A stretch of DNA of 64,000 bases from Cutibacterium modestum (GCF_008326345.1 NZ_BJEN01000001.1:124001-188000), one strand, 5' to 3'; shown: positions 37,209-49,279, counted from the stretch's first letter. Program-made: numbers and translations. Notes: generated by a model not told the origin, from the letters alone.

Positions 37209-37430
37209 ATGGTTCCCATGCTCATCGGAGGTTCGCTTAACTCCCTCGGCTACGGCCTGGCCACCCTTGGTCCGGCTCTCGGCGTGGCGTGGATCTTTGC
37301 TGCCGTCATCAATGGCACCGCTCGTCAGCCCGAGGCTCGCCCGGCCATGATGTCGACGGCGTTCATCGGCTTCGCCGTGGTCGAAGCCCTCGCGCTGTTC
37401 GGCTTCGTCCTCGCCTTCATCGTTAAGTGA
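37209..37430 (+). CDS. atpE: F0F1 ATP synthase subunit c
   Basis: A 73-residue hairpin protein forming the rotor ring. The polar loop ARQPE is at 38-42 and the proton-binding carboxylate is Glu59 in FAVVEALALFGF. The helix-1 region LGPALGVAW has no acidic sodium ligand, so protons are the likely ion. ATG 37209 is preceded by GGAAGGA at 6 bases, which rules out the longer upstream frame. An 88-base gap with a possible stability role separates it from atpB. Confidence 0.96.
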   Translation: MVPMLIGGSLNSLGYGLATLGPALGVAWIFAAVINGTARQPEARPAMMSTAFIGFAVVEALALFGFVLAFIVK

Positions 37431-37440
37431 GTCTGGGCGC

Positions 37441-37995
37441 ATGAACATTCTCGAGATGGATTTGGGGCCACTCGTCCCACACCATTCCATCGAGATCATC
37501 GTCGGCATAATCCTCCTGCTGCTTCTCACCTGGCTTATTGCCAAGGCGGTTGTGCCCCGTTTTGAGAAGCTCTACGAGGAGCGCACCGAGACGATTCAAG
37601 GTGGGATCGAGAGGGCTGAGAAGGCCCAGGCTGAGGCTCAAGTGGCTCTTGAGAAGTACCAGGCTCAGCTGGCCAACGTGCGCGATGAAGCTGCTCAGAT
37701 TCGTGACGACGCGAAGAGCCAGGGTGCGCAGGTTATTGCCGAGATGCGTGCCAACGCGCAGGCAGAGGCTGATCGGATTACCGAGCGTGCCAACGCTCAA
37801 ATTCAGGCCGAGCGCGACCAGGCGGTGCGCGAAATACGTGCCGAAATCGGTGATCTTGCGACCACCCTGGCTAGTCGGATCGTGGGGGAGTCCCTGCAAG
37901 ACGACCAGCGCGTCCAGGCGACCGTTGACCGCTTCCTCGCTTCGCTCGCTGAGGAGCCCTCGGCGTCTGATTCACGGACGGTGAATCAGACATGA
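37441..37995 (+). CDS. atpF: F0F1 ATP synthase subunit b
   Basis: A 184-residue stalk protein: one membrane helix (about 20-42, IEIIVGIILLLLLTWLIAKA) then a long charged coiled coil (VVPRFEKLYEERTETIQGGI onward). It anchors the F1 head to subunit a as a dimer. It starts 10 bases after atpE and overlaps atpH by 4 bases. Confidence 0.94.
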   Translation: MNILEMDLGPLVPHHSIEIIVGIILLLLLTWLIAKAVVPRFEKLYEERTETIQGGIERAEKAQAEAQVALEKYQAQLANVRDEAAQIRDDAKSQGAQVIAEMRANAQAEADRITERANAQIQAERDQAVREIRAEIGDLATTLASRIVGESLQDDQRVQATVDRFLASLAEEPSASDSRTVNQT

Positions 37996-38783
37996 CGACG
38001 GTGGTGAGCGCATCACAACAGCTAGACGCAGTTGGTGATCGACTTGGCACAGGCACCGGGCTCGCGAGTGAGATTTTCGCGGTTGTTGACATCTTGAATC
38101 GCGAATCTGGCTTACGACGGGCTGTATCAGACACCAGTTCCGAGGCCAGGGCTCGTCAGGGGCTTATGGATGCGGTCTTTACGTCGAAGGTCTCGCCCGA
38201 TTGCAGGGAACTTCTGGGCGAGACAACCACGTGCAAGTGGCGGTCCCCCGCAGCGCTGACCCGCGCCCTGGAGCGGCAGGGAGTCCGTGCCGTGCTGCGC
38301 GGGGCCCGACAGGCTGACCGCTTTGAGGCCGTTGCCGACGAGTTGTTCCACGTGAGCCGACTCGTGCGCGGGCAAGCGGCGCTGCAAGTGGCACTGGGTG
38401 ATCCCAACCGCTCAGTGGCGGATCGCCAGGAGTTGCTGACGACGTTGGTTGGAGACTGCGTGGGTGAGGACACTCTTACGCTGGCTCGCCGAGCCGTGGT
38501 GGCATCCGATAGTACTTTCGAGCAGGAGATCGACGGCTACTTGCACATTGCCGCTGAGATGGCTGATCGCAAGCGTGCGATTGTGACGACTGCTAGGGCA
38601 CTGACCGACGTTCAGCGTGCGGAAGTGGTGAAGCAACTGGAACGGATCACGGGTAGCCCGATCGAGCTGTCTGAGGTCGTTGACCCGGCGGTGCTCGGAG
38701 GTGCGCTCATCAACCTCGGTGACGAGGTCATTGATTCGACGGTGGCCCACCGTCTGGACCAGGCCCGACGAGAACTGGGCTGA
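37992..38783 (+). CDS. atpH: F0F1 ATP synthase subunit delta
   Basis: A 263-residue peripheral stalk protein, longer than the roughly 180 residues of E. coli delta but usual for actinobacteria outside the mycobacterial b-delta fusion. The C-terminal segment ([22 protein letters not shown]) is the conserved OSCP/delta signature region. ATG 37992 overlaps the atpF stop. Here b and delta stay separate genes, unlike in Mycobacterium. Confidence 0.93.
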   Translation: MTTVVSASQQLDAVGDRLGTGTGLASEIFAVVDILNRESGLRRAVSDTSSEARARQGLMDAVFTSKVSPDCRELLGETTTCKWRSPAALTRALERQGVRAVLRGARQADRFEAVADELFHVSRLVRGQAALQVALGDPNRSVADRQELLTTLVGDCVGEDTLTLARRAVVASDSTFEQEIDGYLHIAAEMADRKRAIVTTARALTDVQRAEVVKQLERITGSPIELSEVVDPAVLGGALINLGDEVIDSTVAHRLDQARRELG

Positions 38784-38839
38784 CGACACATGTGACCCCC
38801 ACCTCGGCTGCGGGATGGGGGAGCTTACAAGGAGACGCA

Positions 38840-40477
38840 ATGGCGGAACTGACGATACGTCCGGAGGAGATCCGCGACGCCCTGGACAACTTCGTCCAGA
38901 ATTACGAGCCGGAGACGGCGGTCCGTGAGGAGGTTGGCACTGTCGTCACGTCTGGCGATGGTATCGCCCACGTCGAGGGGCTTCCCTCAGCAATGGCCAA
39001 TGAGTTGCTGCGCTTTGAGAACGGGACGATGGGCATCGCCCTCAACTTGGAGGAGCGGCAGATCGGTGTGGTCGTGCTCGGCGACTCCGACGGCATTGAT
39101 GAGGGATCGACTGTTCGTGGCACTGGTGAAGTGCTGTCCGTGCCGGTCGGCGAGGGATACCTCGGTCGCGTCGTGGACGCGATGGGTAGCCCGGTTGACG
39201 GCCTCGGCGAGATTAAGGGCATTGAGGGGCGTCGTGCCCTTGAGATCCAGGCTGCCGGCGTTATGGACCGTCAAGAAGTTCGTGAGCCGCTGCAGACTGG
39301 TCTTAAAGCCATCGACTCGATGATTCCGATTGGTCGTGGCCAGCGTCAGCTCATTATTGGTGACCGCAAGACCGGTAAGACCGCCATTGCGATCGACACC
39401 ATCATCAACCAAAAGGGCAATTGGGAGTCTGGTGATCCCAAGAAGCAGGTTCGCTGCATCTACGTCGCTATTGGTCAGAAGGGCTCGACGGTTGCCGAGG
39501 TTAAGGGCGCTCTGGAGAAGGCCGGTGCGATGGAGTACACCACCATCGTTCATGCCCCGGCCTCCGATCCCGCTGGTTTTAAGTACATCGCTCCCTACGC
39601 CGGTTCGGCCATTGGTCAGCACTGGATGTACCAGGGCAAGCACGTCCTGATCATCTTTGATGACCTGACCAAGCAGGCTGAGGCCTACCGAGCTATGTCG
39701 CTGCTGCTGCGTCGTCCACCGGGCCGTGAGGCCTACCCCGGTGATGTCTTCTACCTGCATTCCCGCCTGCTGGAGCGTTGCGCGAAGCTGTCGGATGACC
39801 TGGGCGGCGGGTCGATGACTGGTCTGCCGATTATTGAGACCAAGGCCAACGACGTTTCCGCCTTCATCCCGACGAATGTCATTTCGATTACCGATGGGCA
39901 GATCTTCCTGCAGTCGGACCTGTTCAATGCCAACCAGCGACCGGCCGTCGACGTCGGTATCTCCGTGTCGCGAGTCGGTGGCGCTGCTCAGATTAAGGCG
40001 ATGAAGTCGGTCGCCGGAACGCTGAAGATTTCCCTGGCCCAGTACCGTGACATGCAGGCTTTCGCGATGTTCGCCTCAGACCTGGACGATACTTCTCGTC
40101 GTCAGTTGGATCGTGGTGCTCGCCTTATGGAGCTGCTCAAGCAGGGCCAGTTCTCGCCGTACCCGGTAGAGGAGCAGGTCATTAGTGTGTGGGGTGGCAC
40201 CACCGGCAAGTTCGATGATGTCCCGGTCGACGATGTGCTGCGATTCGAGGGTGACGTTCTTGAACACCTGCGTAGTCACAGCAACGTGCTCACGACAATC
40301 CGGGAAACCGGCAAGTTCGAAGATGACGCGAAGGATACAGTTGCTGCTTCCTTCGAAGAGGTTAAGAAGGGATTCAAGACCTCTGATGGGAAGCTGTTGG
40401 CTGGTCATGAAGAGTTCTCTCCGATGGCCGATGAGAACATCGATCAAGCCAAGATCGTTCGCGCAAAGAAGGGCTGA
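38840..40477 (+). CDS. atpA: F0F1 ATP synthase subunit alpha
   Basis: A 545-residue nucleotide-binding subunit. Walker A is [15 protein letters not shown] near residue 170, and the conserved [21 protein letters not shown] is near 310. The C-terminal tail (about 515-545) is extended and acidic/lysine rich, similar to actinobacterial alpha subunits in which a tail hinders ATP hydrolysis. ATG 38840 has AAGGAG upstream; the earlier in-frame ATG at 38792 is not convincing. Confidence 0.96.
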   Translation: MAELTIRPEEIRDALDNFVQNYEPETAVREEVGTVVTSGDGIAHVEGLPSAMANELLRFENGTMGIALNLEERQIGVVVLGDSDGIDEGSTVRGTGEVLSVPVGEGYLGRVVDAMGSPVDGLGEIKGIEGRRALEIQAAGVMDRQEVREPLQTGLKAIDSMIPIGRGQRQLIIGDRKTGKTAIAIDTIINQKGNWESGDPKKQVRCIYVAIGQKGSTVAEVKGALEKAGAMEYTTIVHAPASDPAGFKYIAPYAGSAIGQHWMYQGKHVLIIFDDLTKQAEAYRAMSLLLRRPPGREAYPGDVFYLHSRLLERCAKLSDDLGGGSMTGLPIIETKANDVSAFIPTNVISITDGQIFLQSDLFNANQRPAVDVGISVSRVGGAAQIKAMKSVAGTLKISLAQYRDMQAFAMFASDLDDTSRRQLDRGARLMELLKQGQFSPYPVEEQVISVWGGTTGKFDDVPVDDVLRFEGDVLEHLRSHSNVLTTIRETGKFEDDAKDTVAASFEEVKKGFKTSDGKLLAGHEEFSPMADENIDQAKIVRAKKG

Positions 40478-40480
40478 GCC

Positions 40481-42891
<2,411 letters not shown>

Positions 42892-42896
42892 GCCCT

Positions 42897-43337
42897 ATGG
42901 ACCACCCGCCGCTTCAAGTCAAGGTCGTTAGCGCCGATCGCGAGGTGTGGCAGGGGGAGTCGGTCAACATCATCGTTCGGACCACCGAGGGTGATATCGG
43001 TTTGCTCCCCGGTCACGAGCCTTTTCTTGCGGCCCTCGTGCCGTGTGCGGCGCAGATCATCACCACAGACGGTAGCCGCGAAGTCATCGCATGCGACGGT
43101 GGCTTTGTGGCTCTGGACAATGATGGAAACGTCTCGATCATCACCCAGTACGCCACTCGGTCTCAGGAGATTTCGGTTGACCAAGCACGGCGTGATCGCG
43201 ATAACCTGCGCAAGAAGCTGAATGAGCACGAGCGTTCTGAGCAAGACTCTGAGGTCGTCCAGGACGTCACTCATCGGCTGCATTTGGCCCAGGCGCAGAT
43301 CGCTGCGGCTCGGGTAGCCGGGAAGCAGCACTCTTGA
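42897..43337 (+). CDS. atpC: F0F1 ATP synthase subunit epsilon
   Basis: A 146-residue protein with the beta-sandwich domain (PLQVKVVSADREVWQGESVN, GDIGLLPGHEPFLAAL) followed by two short helices that regulate ATP hydrolysis. It starts 5 bases after atpD with GGAGG upstream, and is the last subunit gene of the operon. A hairpin follows at 43351-43379. Confidence 0.94.
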   Translation: MDHPPLQVKVVSADREVWQGESVNIIVRTTEGDIGLLPGHEPFLAALVPCAAQIITTDGSREVIACDGGFVALDNDGNVSIITQYATRSQEISVDQARRDRDNLRKKLNEHERSEQDSEVVQDVTHRLHLAQAQIAAARVAGKQHS

Positions 43338-43350
43338 GAGCAGTAGTCGA

Positions 43351-43379
43351 GGGTCGTTACGGGGCACCTGTAACGACCC
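43351..43379 (+). terminator. Candidate terminator after atpC
   Basis: The arms GGGTCGTTAC and GTAACGACCC form a perfect 10-base stem with loop GGGGCACCT, 13 bases after the atpC stop. It lacks a T run, so termination may be partial or Rho dependent. Confidence 0.55.
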
Positions 43380-43450
43380 ACACTGATGCCATATGGGAAG
43401 TTAGGCTAGCCTTCGTAGACTGTTGAGGGTGTGCTGAATAGCGTTAGAGC

Positions 43451-43963
43451 ATGCATGTGTCCACCGCTCAGTTCGGGCCTACCCTGATGCTGTCAACGTT
43501 GGCGATGGATGCTGTCATTATTGGCCTCATTGTGTGGTGTGCCGTCCTCTACATGATGTGGCTTCTTATCAGGCACCGCGTTCTCATGCGTAGACGCGGT
43601 GCTTTTTTATGTGGTCTGCGCGTTATGGGTGGTCCCAAACCGGGCGACTGGATGATTGGGAGCGCTCGCTATGTTGATGGGGCTTTCGAATGGTACCGAG
43701 CAATTGACCCCCGCCACGTTCCGACGATCGTTTTGAGGCGGGGCGGTCTGGTCATGGTGGAGCACCGCCCGCCGGTCTTGGGTGACGCCCTGGCTCTGGC
43801 TTCTAGCGCCTACGAGATTGTCACCCTTGAAACCGGGCGTAAGGGGCGGTCCTCGGTGTGTCAGGTCGCTGTCGATCCTGGGGTTGTCACCGGGCTGATG
43901 TCGTGGCTGGAGGCCGCGCCCCCTGGTGGCGTGGAATACGCCACCGAAGGGCATCTCGTCTGA
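43451..43963 (+). CDS. DUF2550 family membrane-anchored protein
   Basis: A 170-residue protein with one N-terminal membrane helix (about 18-42) and a cytoplasmic PH-like domain starting RRRGAFLCGLRV. The order RHRVLMRRRGAFLCGLR then GSARYVDGAFEWYR matches the actinobacterial DUF2550 family, which follows atpC in Mycobacterium tuberculosis as well. Function is unknown. It is convergent with the adenosyltransferase gene, with adjoining ends. Confidence 0.85.
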   Translation: MHVSTAQFGPTLMLSTLAMDAVIIGLIVWCAVLYMMWLLIRHRVLMRRRGAFLCGLRVMGGPKPGDWMIGSARYVDGAFEWYRAIDPRHVPTIVLRRGGLVMVEHRPPVLGDALALASSAYEIVTLETGRKGRSSVCQVAVDPGVVTGLMSWLEAAPPGGVEYATEGHLV

Positions 43964-44620
43964 TCATTCCTTGCCTTCATCGGTCCTCGGGTTGCGTTCC
44001 CCGCCAGGAACCCACAGCACCTCGTCGGAGGAATCTTCGCCAGCTTTATTTGCAGTTCGAGACAGGACGAATAGCAAATCGGAAAGGCGATTGAGATAGG
44101 TGATCGCGAGCTCGTTGACCCCACCAGGCATGATTTCTGTATTATTTAATGTCTCGGTTCCGTAAGCTTCGGCAGCTCGCCATGCAGCCCGCTCAGCAGT
44201 GCGGATGGCAGTTCGGCAGACATGAAGTTGGGCTCCCACAGGGTTGCCGCCGGGAAGAATGAAGGACCTGAGAATCGGCAATTTATCACCGAACTCGTCG
44301 CACCAGCGCTCTAGGCGATCAACACTCTCCTGAACCGTTCGCAGTGGTTCCCACTCTGGGCTAGCAACTAGTGGATTGGCCAAATCGGCTCCGACATCGA
44401 ACAGTTCGTTCTGGACGATGCCAAGAGCTTTCCGAACTTCCGGTGAGAGAACCTTTGTCGTGGTGTCGAGAGCAATAGCTAGACCAATGCTGGCGTTGGC
44501 CTGGTCGACAAGACCGTAAGCCTCGACGCGAAGATCTGATTTTGCTGCCACGGAATTATCGACCAGACGTGTCGAGCCATGGTCGCCGGTACGCGTGTAG
44601 ATCTTGGAAAGAATGACCAT
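43964..44620 (-). CDS. PduO-type corrinoid adenosyltransferase
   Basis: A 218-residue trimeric enzyme making adenosylcobalamin from cob(I)alamin and ATP. The ATP loop IYTRTGDHGSTRLVDN is at the N-terminus, VEAYGLVDQANASIGLA near 35, and the C-terminal active-site helix has RTAIRTAERAAWRAAEAYG and YLNRLSDLLFVLSR. Adenosylcobalamin is needed by methylmalonyl-CoA mutase, the core of propionate fermentation in this family of bacteria. The C-terminal tail is acidic and unconserved. In mycobacteria the gene is found in the same place near atpC. Confidence 0.93.
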   Translation of the reverse strand: MVILSKIYTRTGDHGSTRLVDNSVAAKSDLRVEAYGLVDQANASIGLAIALDTTTKVLSPEVRKALGIVQNELFDVGADLANPLVASPEWEPLRTVQESVDRLERWCDEFGDKLPILRSFILPGGNPVGAQLHVCRTAIRTAERAAWRAAEAYGTETLNNTEIMPGGVNELAITYLNRLSDLLFVLSRTANKAGEDSSDEVLWVPGGERNPRTDEGKE

Positions 44621-45002
44621 GATCCTAGCCTACGGTCCTTGCCAATGAGCGAGAGCAGAACCGTGTGCGGGATTGTTTACATTTGCAGTTTTCTCTTAGG
44701 TGTCGATCAGGCCGCGGATCTGGCGATGGTGCGCGGTCGGATACAAACGCATGTAAACGCATGGTTGGGATGCCAGTGGCATCGGTGACATGGCGCGCGT
44801 GTACACCATTAAACCTGGAGACGCCCGCTCCCCAGCTTGCCGCAATCACTGACTCGGGACGTTATTGTCGGAGTATAAGCGCCGGATCGGTGAGGGTTTA
44901 GTAGACGCCGTCCATGAGATGCCGGTCGGAGAACGGCGCCTCCCGGCCCTGACACATCTCGTGACAGTGCTGTGATGCACCCGCAGCGGGGGAGAGCGCG
45001 CC
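44621..45002. other. Gene-free stretch with a short direct repeat
   Basis: About 380 bases with no supported gene. A 9-base direct repeat AAACGCATG occurs at 44745-44753 and 44755-44763. No clear terminator or RNA structure was found by eye. Confidence 0.35.
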
Positions 45003-45839
45003 TCAGCTGCCCGCTAGATCCTGAAGCGTGTTGACGATGTCGTCGAGCATGGTGCGAGTGAGGCGTCCAGTGTTCGTGTTTTGACGGCTGACGTGGTAGC
45101 ACCCCAGCACGACAATGACGGCCCCGTCAGGCCGGATGAGTTGAGTGCGAGCGCCGTGACCGAAACGGGGCGCGGGGCGCGGGACTTGCCAATCAAGACG
45201 ACGGGCGGCTGCCAGGGTTGAGGTCCAGGCAATCTGCCCTAAGCACATCACTGCACGCATGGTGATTAAACGCGCCAATTCATGGTCAAACCAGATTGCG
45301 CAGGTGCGCTTCTCGTCGGGACTGGGCCAGTTGTCCGGTGGTGCGCAATGCACCGGGGCGATGATGCGACAGTCATGAAGCGTGAGGCCGTCCGCGGCGT
45401 CAATGCTCTGTGCCTGTGAGGCAATACCGGCGTCATTTAAAGCGCGGTACAGCCAATCCCCGGACTGGTCGCCGGTGAACATTCGTCCTGTGCGGTTCGC
45501 CCCATGGGCGGCGGGAGCCAGGCCGATGATAGCCATCCGAGCGGATGGGTCGCCGAATGACGGTGCGGGGCGGCCCCAATAAGGTTCGTCACGCCATTGC
45601 GCGCGCTTGGTGACGGCTGTATCCTCGCGCCACGTTACAAGGCGCGGGCATGCGCGGCATACCGAAATAGCGGCGTCGAGATCCTCAAATTTGCCGCAGT
45701 GGGCAGCAATTCTTGCCACGTCCTCGGCGTTCTTAGCGACAGGCGTGTCGGGTGATGCCGGATCTCCCGGCCACCCAGTGCCGGGAGGCACAGGTGACTC
45801 GAACAGGTCGGCAGTACGCGGATGGGGCAGGGCTGTCAT
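45003..45839 (-). CDS. Uracil-DNA glycosylase, family 5 (UdgB)
   Basis: A 278-residue DNA repair enzyme with an iron-sulfur cluster. The opening cysteine pair CRACPRLVTWRE and the active-site motif GLAPAAHGANRTGRMFTGD (GLAPA, family 5) are clear. Further cysteines come from CRIIAPVHCAPPDNWPSP, and the C-terminal loop reads CYHVSRQNTNTGRLT, equivalent to HPS-type motifs. UdgB removes uracil and hypoxanthine or other deaminated bases, useful in G+C rich DNA. It is a single gene with unclear promoter. Confidence 0.9.
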   Translation of the reverse strand: MTALPHPRTADLFESPVPPGTGWPGDPASPDTPVAKNAEDVARIAAHCGKFEDLDAAISVCRACPRLVTWREDTAVTKRAQWRDEPYWGRPAPSFGDPSARMAIIGLAPAAHGANRTGRMFTGDQSGDWLYRALNDAGIASQAQSIDAADGLTLHDCRIIAPVHCAPPDNWPSPDEKRTCAIWFDHELARLITMRAVMCLGQIAWTSTLAAARRLDWQVPRPAPRFGHGARTQLIRPDGAVIVVLGCYHVSRQNTNTGRLTRTMLDDIVNTLQDLAGS

Positions 45840-46150
45840 CGCTACTTCTCAATGATCCGGTCGTGCTGAATGAGGTTTTTGGTTGAAGTGTTTCACGTGA
45901 TGGCGTCGACTCCTCACAGCTGTAATAACGAGAATTACCCCCACTAAGACGTTAGTGACGATAAATGACATAATATGACTTATCGGCCAACTGGACTAGG
46001 TGGCCCATGCGGTTGTTCCTGCTTATGGATCCGTTGCTCCCGGTCGTTCGGTGTGCATAGTGCTATTTCAGTCACCTGTGTACGCACGAGTTTTTGTTTA
46101 GCCTGTTAACCTTGAGTAGCAGTCTTCTATCCTGCGATTGGAGATTCATC
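45840..46150. other. Intergenic region upstream of the CAMP factor pseudogene
   Basis: About 310 bases between two divergent genes, with an A+T rich part near 45950-45990. It should hold promoters for both, but I cannot name clear -35/-10 pairs. Confidence 0.35.
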
Positions 46151-46925
46151 GTGAAGAAGTCGTACCTCGTAACCCCTCTTATTGCTGGCGCACTGTTTCT
46201 GCCTACGGCACTACCTGCCACGGCCGCGCAGGCTGCTGCTCCCGCCGCCGTTTCGGCCGTGAACAAGACGGAGCTGACTACCGATCAGGCAAAGGCCGAA
46301 CTTGCTGCGGTTGACTCGCGCATCAACATGCTCCACGAGGCCCAGAAAGCCATCCCCGGGTCGCAGTATGCTGACCAGATCGAGGATCTCATTAAGACCG
46401 TTCTGGATCTCCGTGGCGCCATCGACACGATCGCTAACGGTGGCGTTCCGGTCTATGACCCGGCCACCATTGTGCCCCGTGTCCATCTTGTCATTGACGC
46501 TGCTGACGCGATCAAGATCGGCAACACGACATTGCAGCACAAAGTCAAGAAGGCCCACGTCGAGCTCGGTCTCGAGGTCGCCAACTCGTATTGACAAGGT
46601 CTCCGCCTACCCCGACCTTAGCAAGGATGATACTGCGACCATCGCTTACAAGCAGACACTGCGCAAGACGATCCACGACGTTCGCGTCGGACGCAACAAG
46701 AACATTGTTGGCAAGAAAGACAAGTCCGTCGTCGACACCCTGAACAAGGAAATCCATAAGGCCGACAAGGTTCGTGCCAACGCGAAGTCCACGGTGGCGC
46801 AAGTCGACACCGCCGTCGATCAGCTTCGTGCCGCCTACCAGACCGCTCTGAACACTCCTGACAAGACGAAGATCCGTGCCAAATGTGGGGGCAAGTGTCG
46901 TGCTGTGGTGATCGGGATACATTGA
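46151..46925 (+). pseudogene. CAMP-factor-type secreted co-haemolysin, frameshifted
   Basis: Starting at GTG 46151 the protein has a clear signal peptide (KKSYLVTPLIAGALFLPTAL, then cleavage after ATAAQA). It continues with the CAMP-factor stretches LTTDQAKAELAAVDSRINML and IPGSQYADQIEDLI and DAADAIKIGNTTLQHKV. After VELGLEVANS the frame breaks at about 46585-46592: a stop follows in the first frame, and RIDKVSAYPDLSKDD, then RVGRNKNIVGKKDKS and TVAQVDTAVDQLRAAYQTAL, run on in another frame to 46925. One missing base would rejoin the halves; a short further loss around the joint is likely compared with the family. The truncated 148-residue product would lack the C-terminal domain. Confidence 0.85.
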
Positions 46926-46963
46926 TGAGGTGCAGCTTGGTATTCGAGTGTCGGTGATGCGTA

Positions 46964-47704
46964 GTGAATGACTATTTGGTCACGCGATCCTTCAACGTTC
47001 TGTACATCTGGATTGACGCAGTCTTGCTGCTAGCCTTCCTCGGTGTGCTGGTGCGGACACGACGTCGCGCTGCTCTCATTGTCGGATTACTCGGTGGCGT
47101 CCTCTACCTCATCGTTGATTACGGTTTCTTCTACGTTCTCCTTAGAACACGGACCGTCGTCGGGATGAGCGTCCTGCCGCTGGAATTCTGGCTGTCATTC
47201 AGTTACGGCATCACGAACATGGCGTGGATGTGGCTGTGGTTCGATGAGCCGGGAAATCGCTGGGAGTGGTCCGTTCTTTTCCCCGCCGGGTGGCTCACCA
47301 GCGCTTCGGTGAGTCAGGGGCTCGGAGGTGCTTTCCATGGCGTGCAGATCGCGCGTCATGTCAGCAGTTACCACGGCATCATGGTCGTTTTTGCGCTTGT
47401 TGGGTATGGATGGCTTGCGATTCATAATTTGCGCCACCCCGATGATCGCTATTCGATTCGCTCGGCGTTGACGATCGGCATCGGCATCCAGTTTACTTGG
47501 GAGGCCGTGCTAATGATTTCAGGTATCAGGCCGTTGGCTTGGCGTCCGCTTGTCATCGATTCCCTCATCGAGACGAATCTCGGCGCGCCGTTCATGTTGC
47601 TCATCGTGAAAGCTTTGCGCGTGCGCTACCCGAGGGAATTCGTGGTCCTACCAGGTTCTACCAGCCCGCGCGCCCGACCATCGGCGGCACAGCGCGAGAT
47701 CTGA
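46964..47704 (+). CDS. Seven-helix membrane protein, unknown function
   Basis: A 246-residue protein with about seven membrane segments evenly spread from residue 10 to 225 and a short basic tail. I do not recognise the family. Charged or aromatic motifs such as YLIVDYGFFYVLL and MAWMWLWFDEPGNRWEW lie in or between helices, suggesting an integral enzyme or sensor rather than a transporter. GTG 46964 has no strong ribosome site. It stands alone between a dead CAMP factor and a dead restriction system. Confidence 0.65.
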   Translation: MNDYLVTRSFNVLYIWIDAVLLLAFLGVLVRTRRRAALIVGLLGGVLYLIVDYGFFYVLLRTRTVVGMSVLPLEFWLSFSYGITNMAWMWLWFDEPGNRWEWSVLFPAGWLTSASVSQGLGGAFHGVQIARHVSSYHGIMVVFALVGYGWLAIHNLRHPDDRYSIRSALTIGIGIQFTWEAVLMISGIRPLAWRPLVIDSLIETNLGAPFMLLIVKALRVRYPREFVVLPGSTSPRARPSAAQREI

Positions 47705-47839
47705 CCTTGGATAGACCGGTCTCTTGAGGTCGAGCAGTTCTTCACGAGACAGAGAGCAGGCGGTGTCGAAGAATGACATGAGGGCCGGCTTAGGAGGAAT
47801 GCTCGAGATTGCCAGGTTCTGTGTGTTCTTGGGTCTATG

Positions 47840-48470
47840 GGAGATAAACTTTGAGGAGCTGCTGCGGAAGTTCTCCGAGAGAGGACGGTGGAAAACTCAC
47901 ATCCAGTCAGATTCTAGTACATACTGTATATGATCCGGAGGCTGGCACTGGCGGCTTTTTCATGGTGGCGATGGACCATATTAAGCAGCTAAAGCACAAT
48001 GCCAGGGTCAAGGTGTATGTCCAGACCTTTATGGTGCAGGACATCGGCTCTGAGCGGATGCACGATGGCAATACGCTCACTAGCGACGTCTTCCAAGCCG
48101 AAAAATTTGATTTTATTATAACGAATCCTCTTCACGGGATGAACTGGAAGGTCTATGCTCAATCCATTATGAGGCTGCTTTGTTCGGTATGAGCGGGAGA
48201 CTTGGTGCCGGACTCCCCCGCGTTTCTAATGGTTCGTTATTGTTCTTCCAGCACATGCTTGGCCACATGAGCCCAGTTACTGAGGTCAGTCCGCAAGGCT
48301 CTCGGGTAGGAGTTGTGCTGTCTGGCTCTCCCCTGTTCAGTGGTCAGGCTAGTTTTGGTAAAAGGAAGATTCGACGCTGGATGTCAAGAGCGGCGTGGCG
48401 TCGTGAAGCTCGTCGAAGCCCCTGAGATGGGTACCAAGATGCGCAAGAGCCTCGATGATAAGCGCATCCA
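47840..48470 (+). pseudogene. Remnant of type I restriction-modification methyltransferase (HsdM)
   Basis: Pieces of HsdM are read in shifting frames and in the right order: FEELLRKFSE, then YDPEAGTGGFFMVAMDHIK (motif I, normally DPACGTGG), FDFIITNPLHGMNWK (motif IV, normally NPPF), GLPRVSNGSLLFFQHML, GVVLSGSPLFSGQASF and finally KMRKSLDDKRI. Several frameshifts and stops separate them and both key motifs are altered. No full-length product is possible. It is directly followed by HsdR pieces. Confidence 0.8.
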
Positions 48471-48486
48471 TGGGAACAACGATCAA

Positions 48487-49009
48487 CCCATTTTCGACAA
48501 GGTCATCGTTATTGCCGATCGCCAGGTGCTCGATACCCAGCCGTAGGCCATGGTTGACGGATGCTTTTCGAGCGAAGCTGGATCAGTTTTGCTCGGCATG
48601 CAGTTTCCTCGCGCAAGTCATGCAGTAACCGGACAGAGAAACCGTGGGGACAGCAATGCCTGGTGAAGGACTAGTGAAGACAGGCTGAGCCTGCCACCAA
48701 CAAGCTATCGGCCCTCATCGAGGTCATGAACGAGAAATTGGTGCCGACCTCAACGGGTCTGACGAGCTCACCTTCGAGCAGGCTCGGATGGATGTCATGC
48801 ATTGCGCAGACTTGCGCATCGGTGCCATGAATAATGATCGGGATCACTACCGGTTGGCCTTGGAGGATGAAGTTGACAACATCATCCTCGAGCGTGGTGA
48901 CCGCAATAGTGAGCTCATTGAGGCCTACTCTTCACGTCCTGAGGTCCATACTGCCTTCATTGGCTATCTCATGCGCACCCACGATGACTCTCGCGTTGAG
49001 ACGAAGTGA
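48487..49009 (+). pseudogene. Remnant of type I restriction endonuclease subunit (HsdR)
   Basis: IFDKVIVIADRQVLDTQ (about 48490-48540) is the helicase segment following the Walker A region in HsdR. After a large deletion the C-terminal part appears: NKLSALIEVMNEKL, then a frame change, GADLNGSDELTFEQARMDV and NDRDHYRLALEDEVDNIILE followed by RGDRNSELIEAY. Most of the motor is missing. Together with the HsdM pieces it shows that a type I system was lost here; no specificity gene is visible. Confidence 0.72.
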
Positions 49010-49235
49010 AGGCGGCAGCGATCTCGGTACTTGAGCGCGAGGGTTAGCTCTAGACTCCCACACCAAGGAGCTGCCTAGTGCACCTCATGACCTCTCGCTG
49101 AACACTGCCCTGGCAGTGTACTCCATCTGCTGCACTGGTGATATTTATCTCGGGCTGATTTGCATCTCAGGACGACCAACCTGGCGTGGGCATTTATTGA
49201 TCCGGGTGTGAATCAAAACTGAGACTGTCAAAGTC
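49010..49235. other. Gene-free stretch before the fucI promoter
   Basis: Between the HsdR remnant and the fucose promoter I see no gene. The region is likely an extension of the decayed restriction locus. Confidence 0.35.
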
Positions 49236-49264
49236 TTGACGCTTTTCAGGGGAGGACATAAGCT
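49236..49264 (+). promoter_or_regulatory. Candidate promoter of the fucIKUP genes
   Basis: TTGACG (49236-49241) and TAAGCT (49259-49264) with 17 bases between. Transcription would start near 49271, inside the operator-like palindrome that follows. Confidence 0.65.
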
Positions 49265-49265
49265 A

Positions 49266-49279
49266 TGTTAGCGCTCACA
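49266..49279. promoter_or_regulatory. LacI-family operator-like palindrome before fucI
   Basis: TGTTAGCGCTCACA is a near-perfect palindrome centred on CG, the hallmark of LacI/GalR-family operators. It overlaps the expected transcription start, so a bound repressor would block initiation. The LacI-type protein at 54645-55661 is the likely ligand-responsive repressor. Confidence 0.65.

Noticed and set aside
38987-39760. 257-codon open frame antisense to atpA
   Set aside because: Pure shadow of the strongly conserved alpha subunit gene.
44745-44763. AAACGCATG direct repeat as an attachment or iteron site
   Set aside because: Only two short copies, with no integrase or replication gene nearby.
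44579-44788. Open frame between the adenosyltransferase and UdgB genes
   Set aside because: No family motif, no ribosome site; the region reads as non-coding.
47840-49009. A functional defence system
   Set aside because: HsdM and HsdR are fragmentary with altered catalytic motifs, and hsdS is absent.
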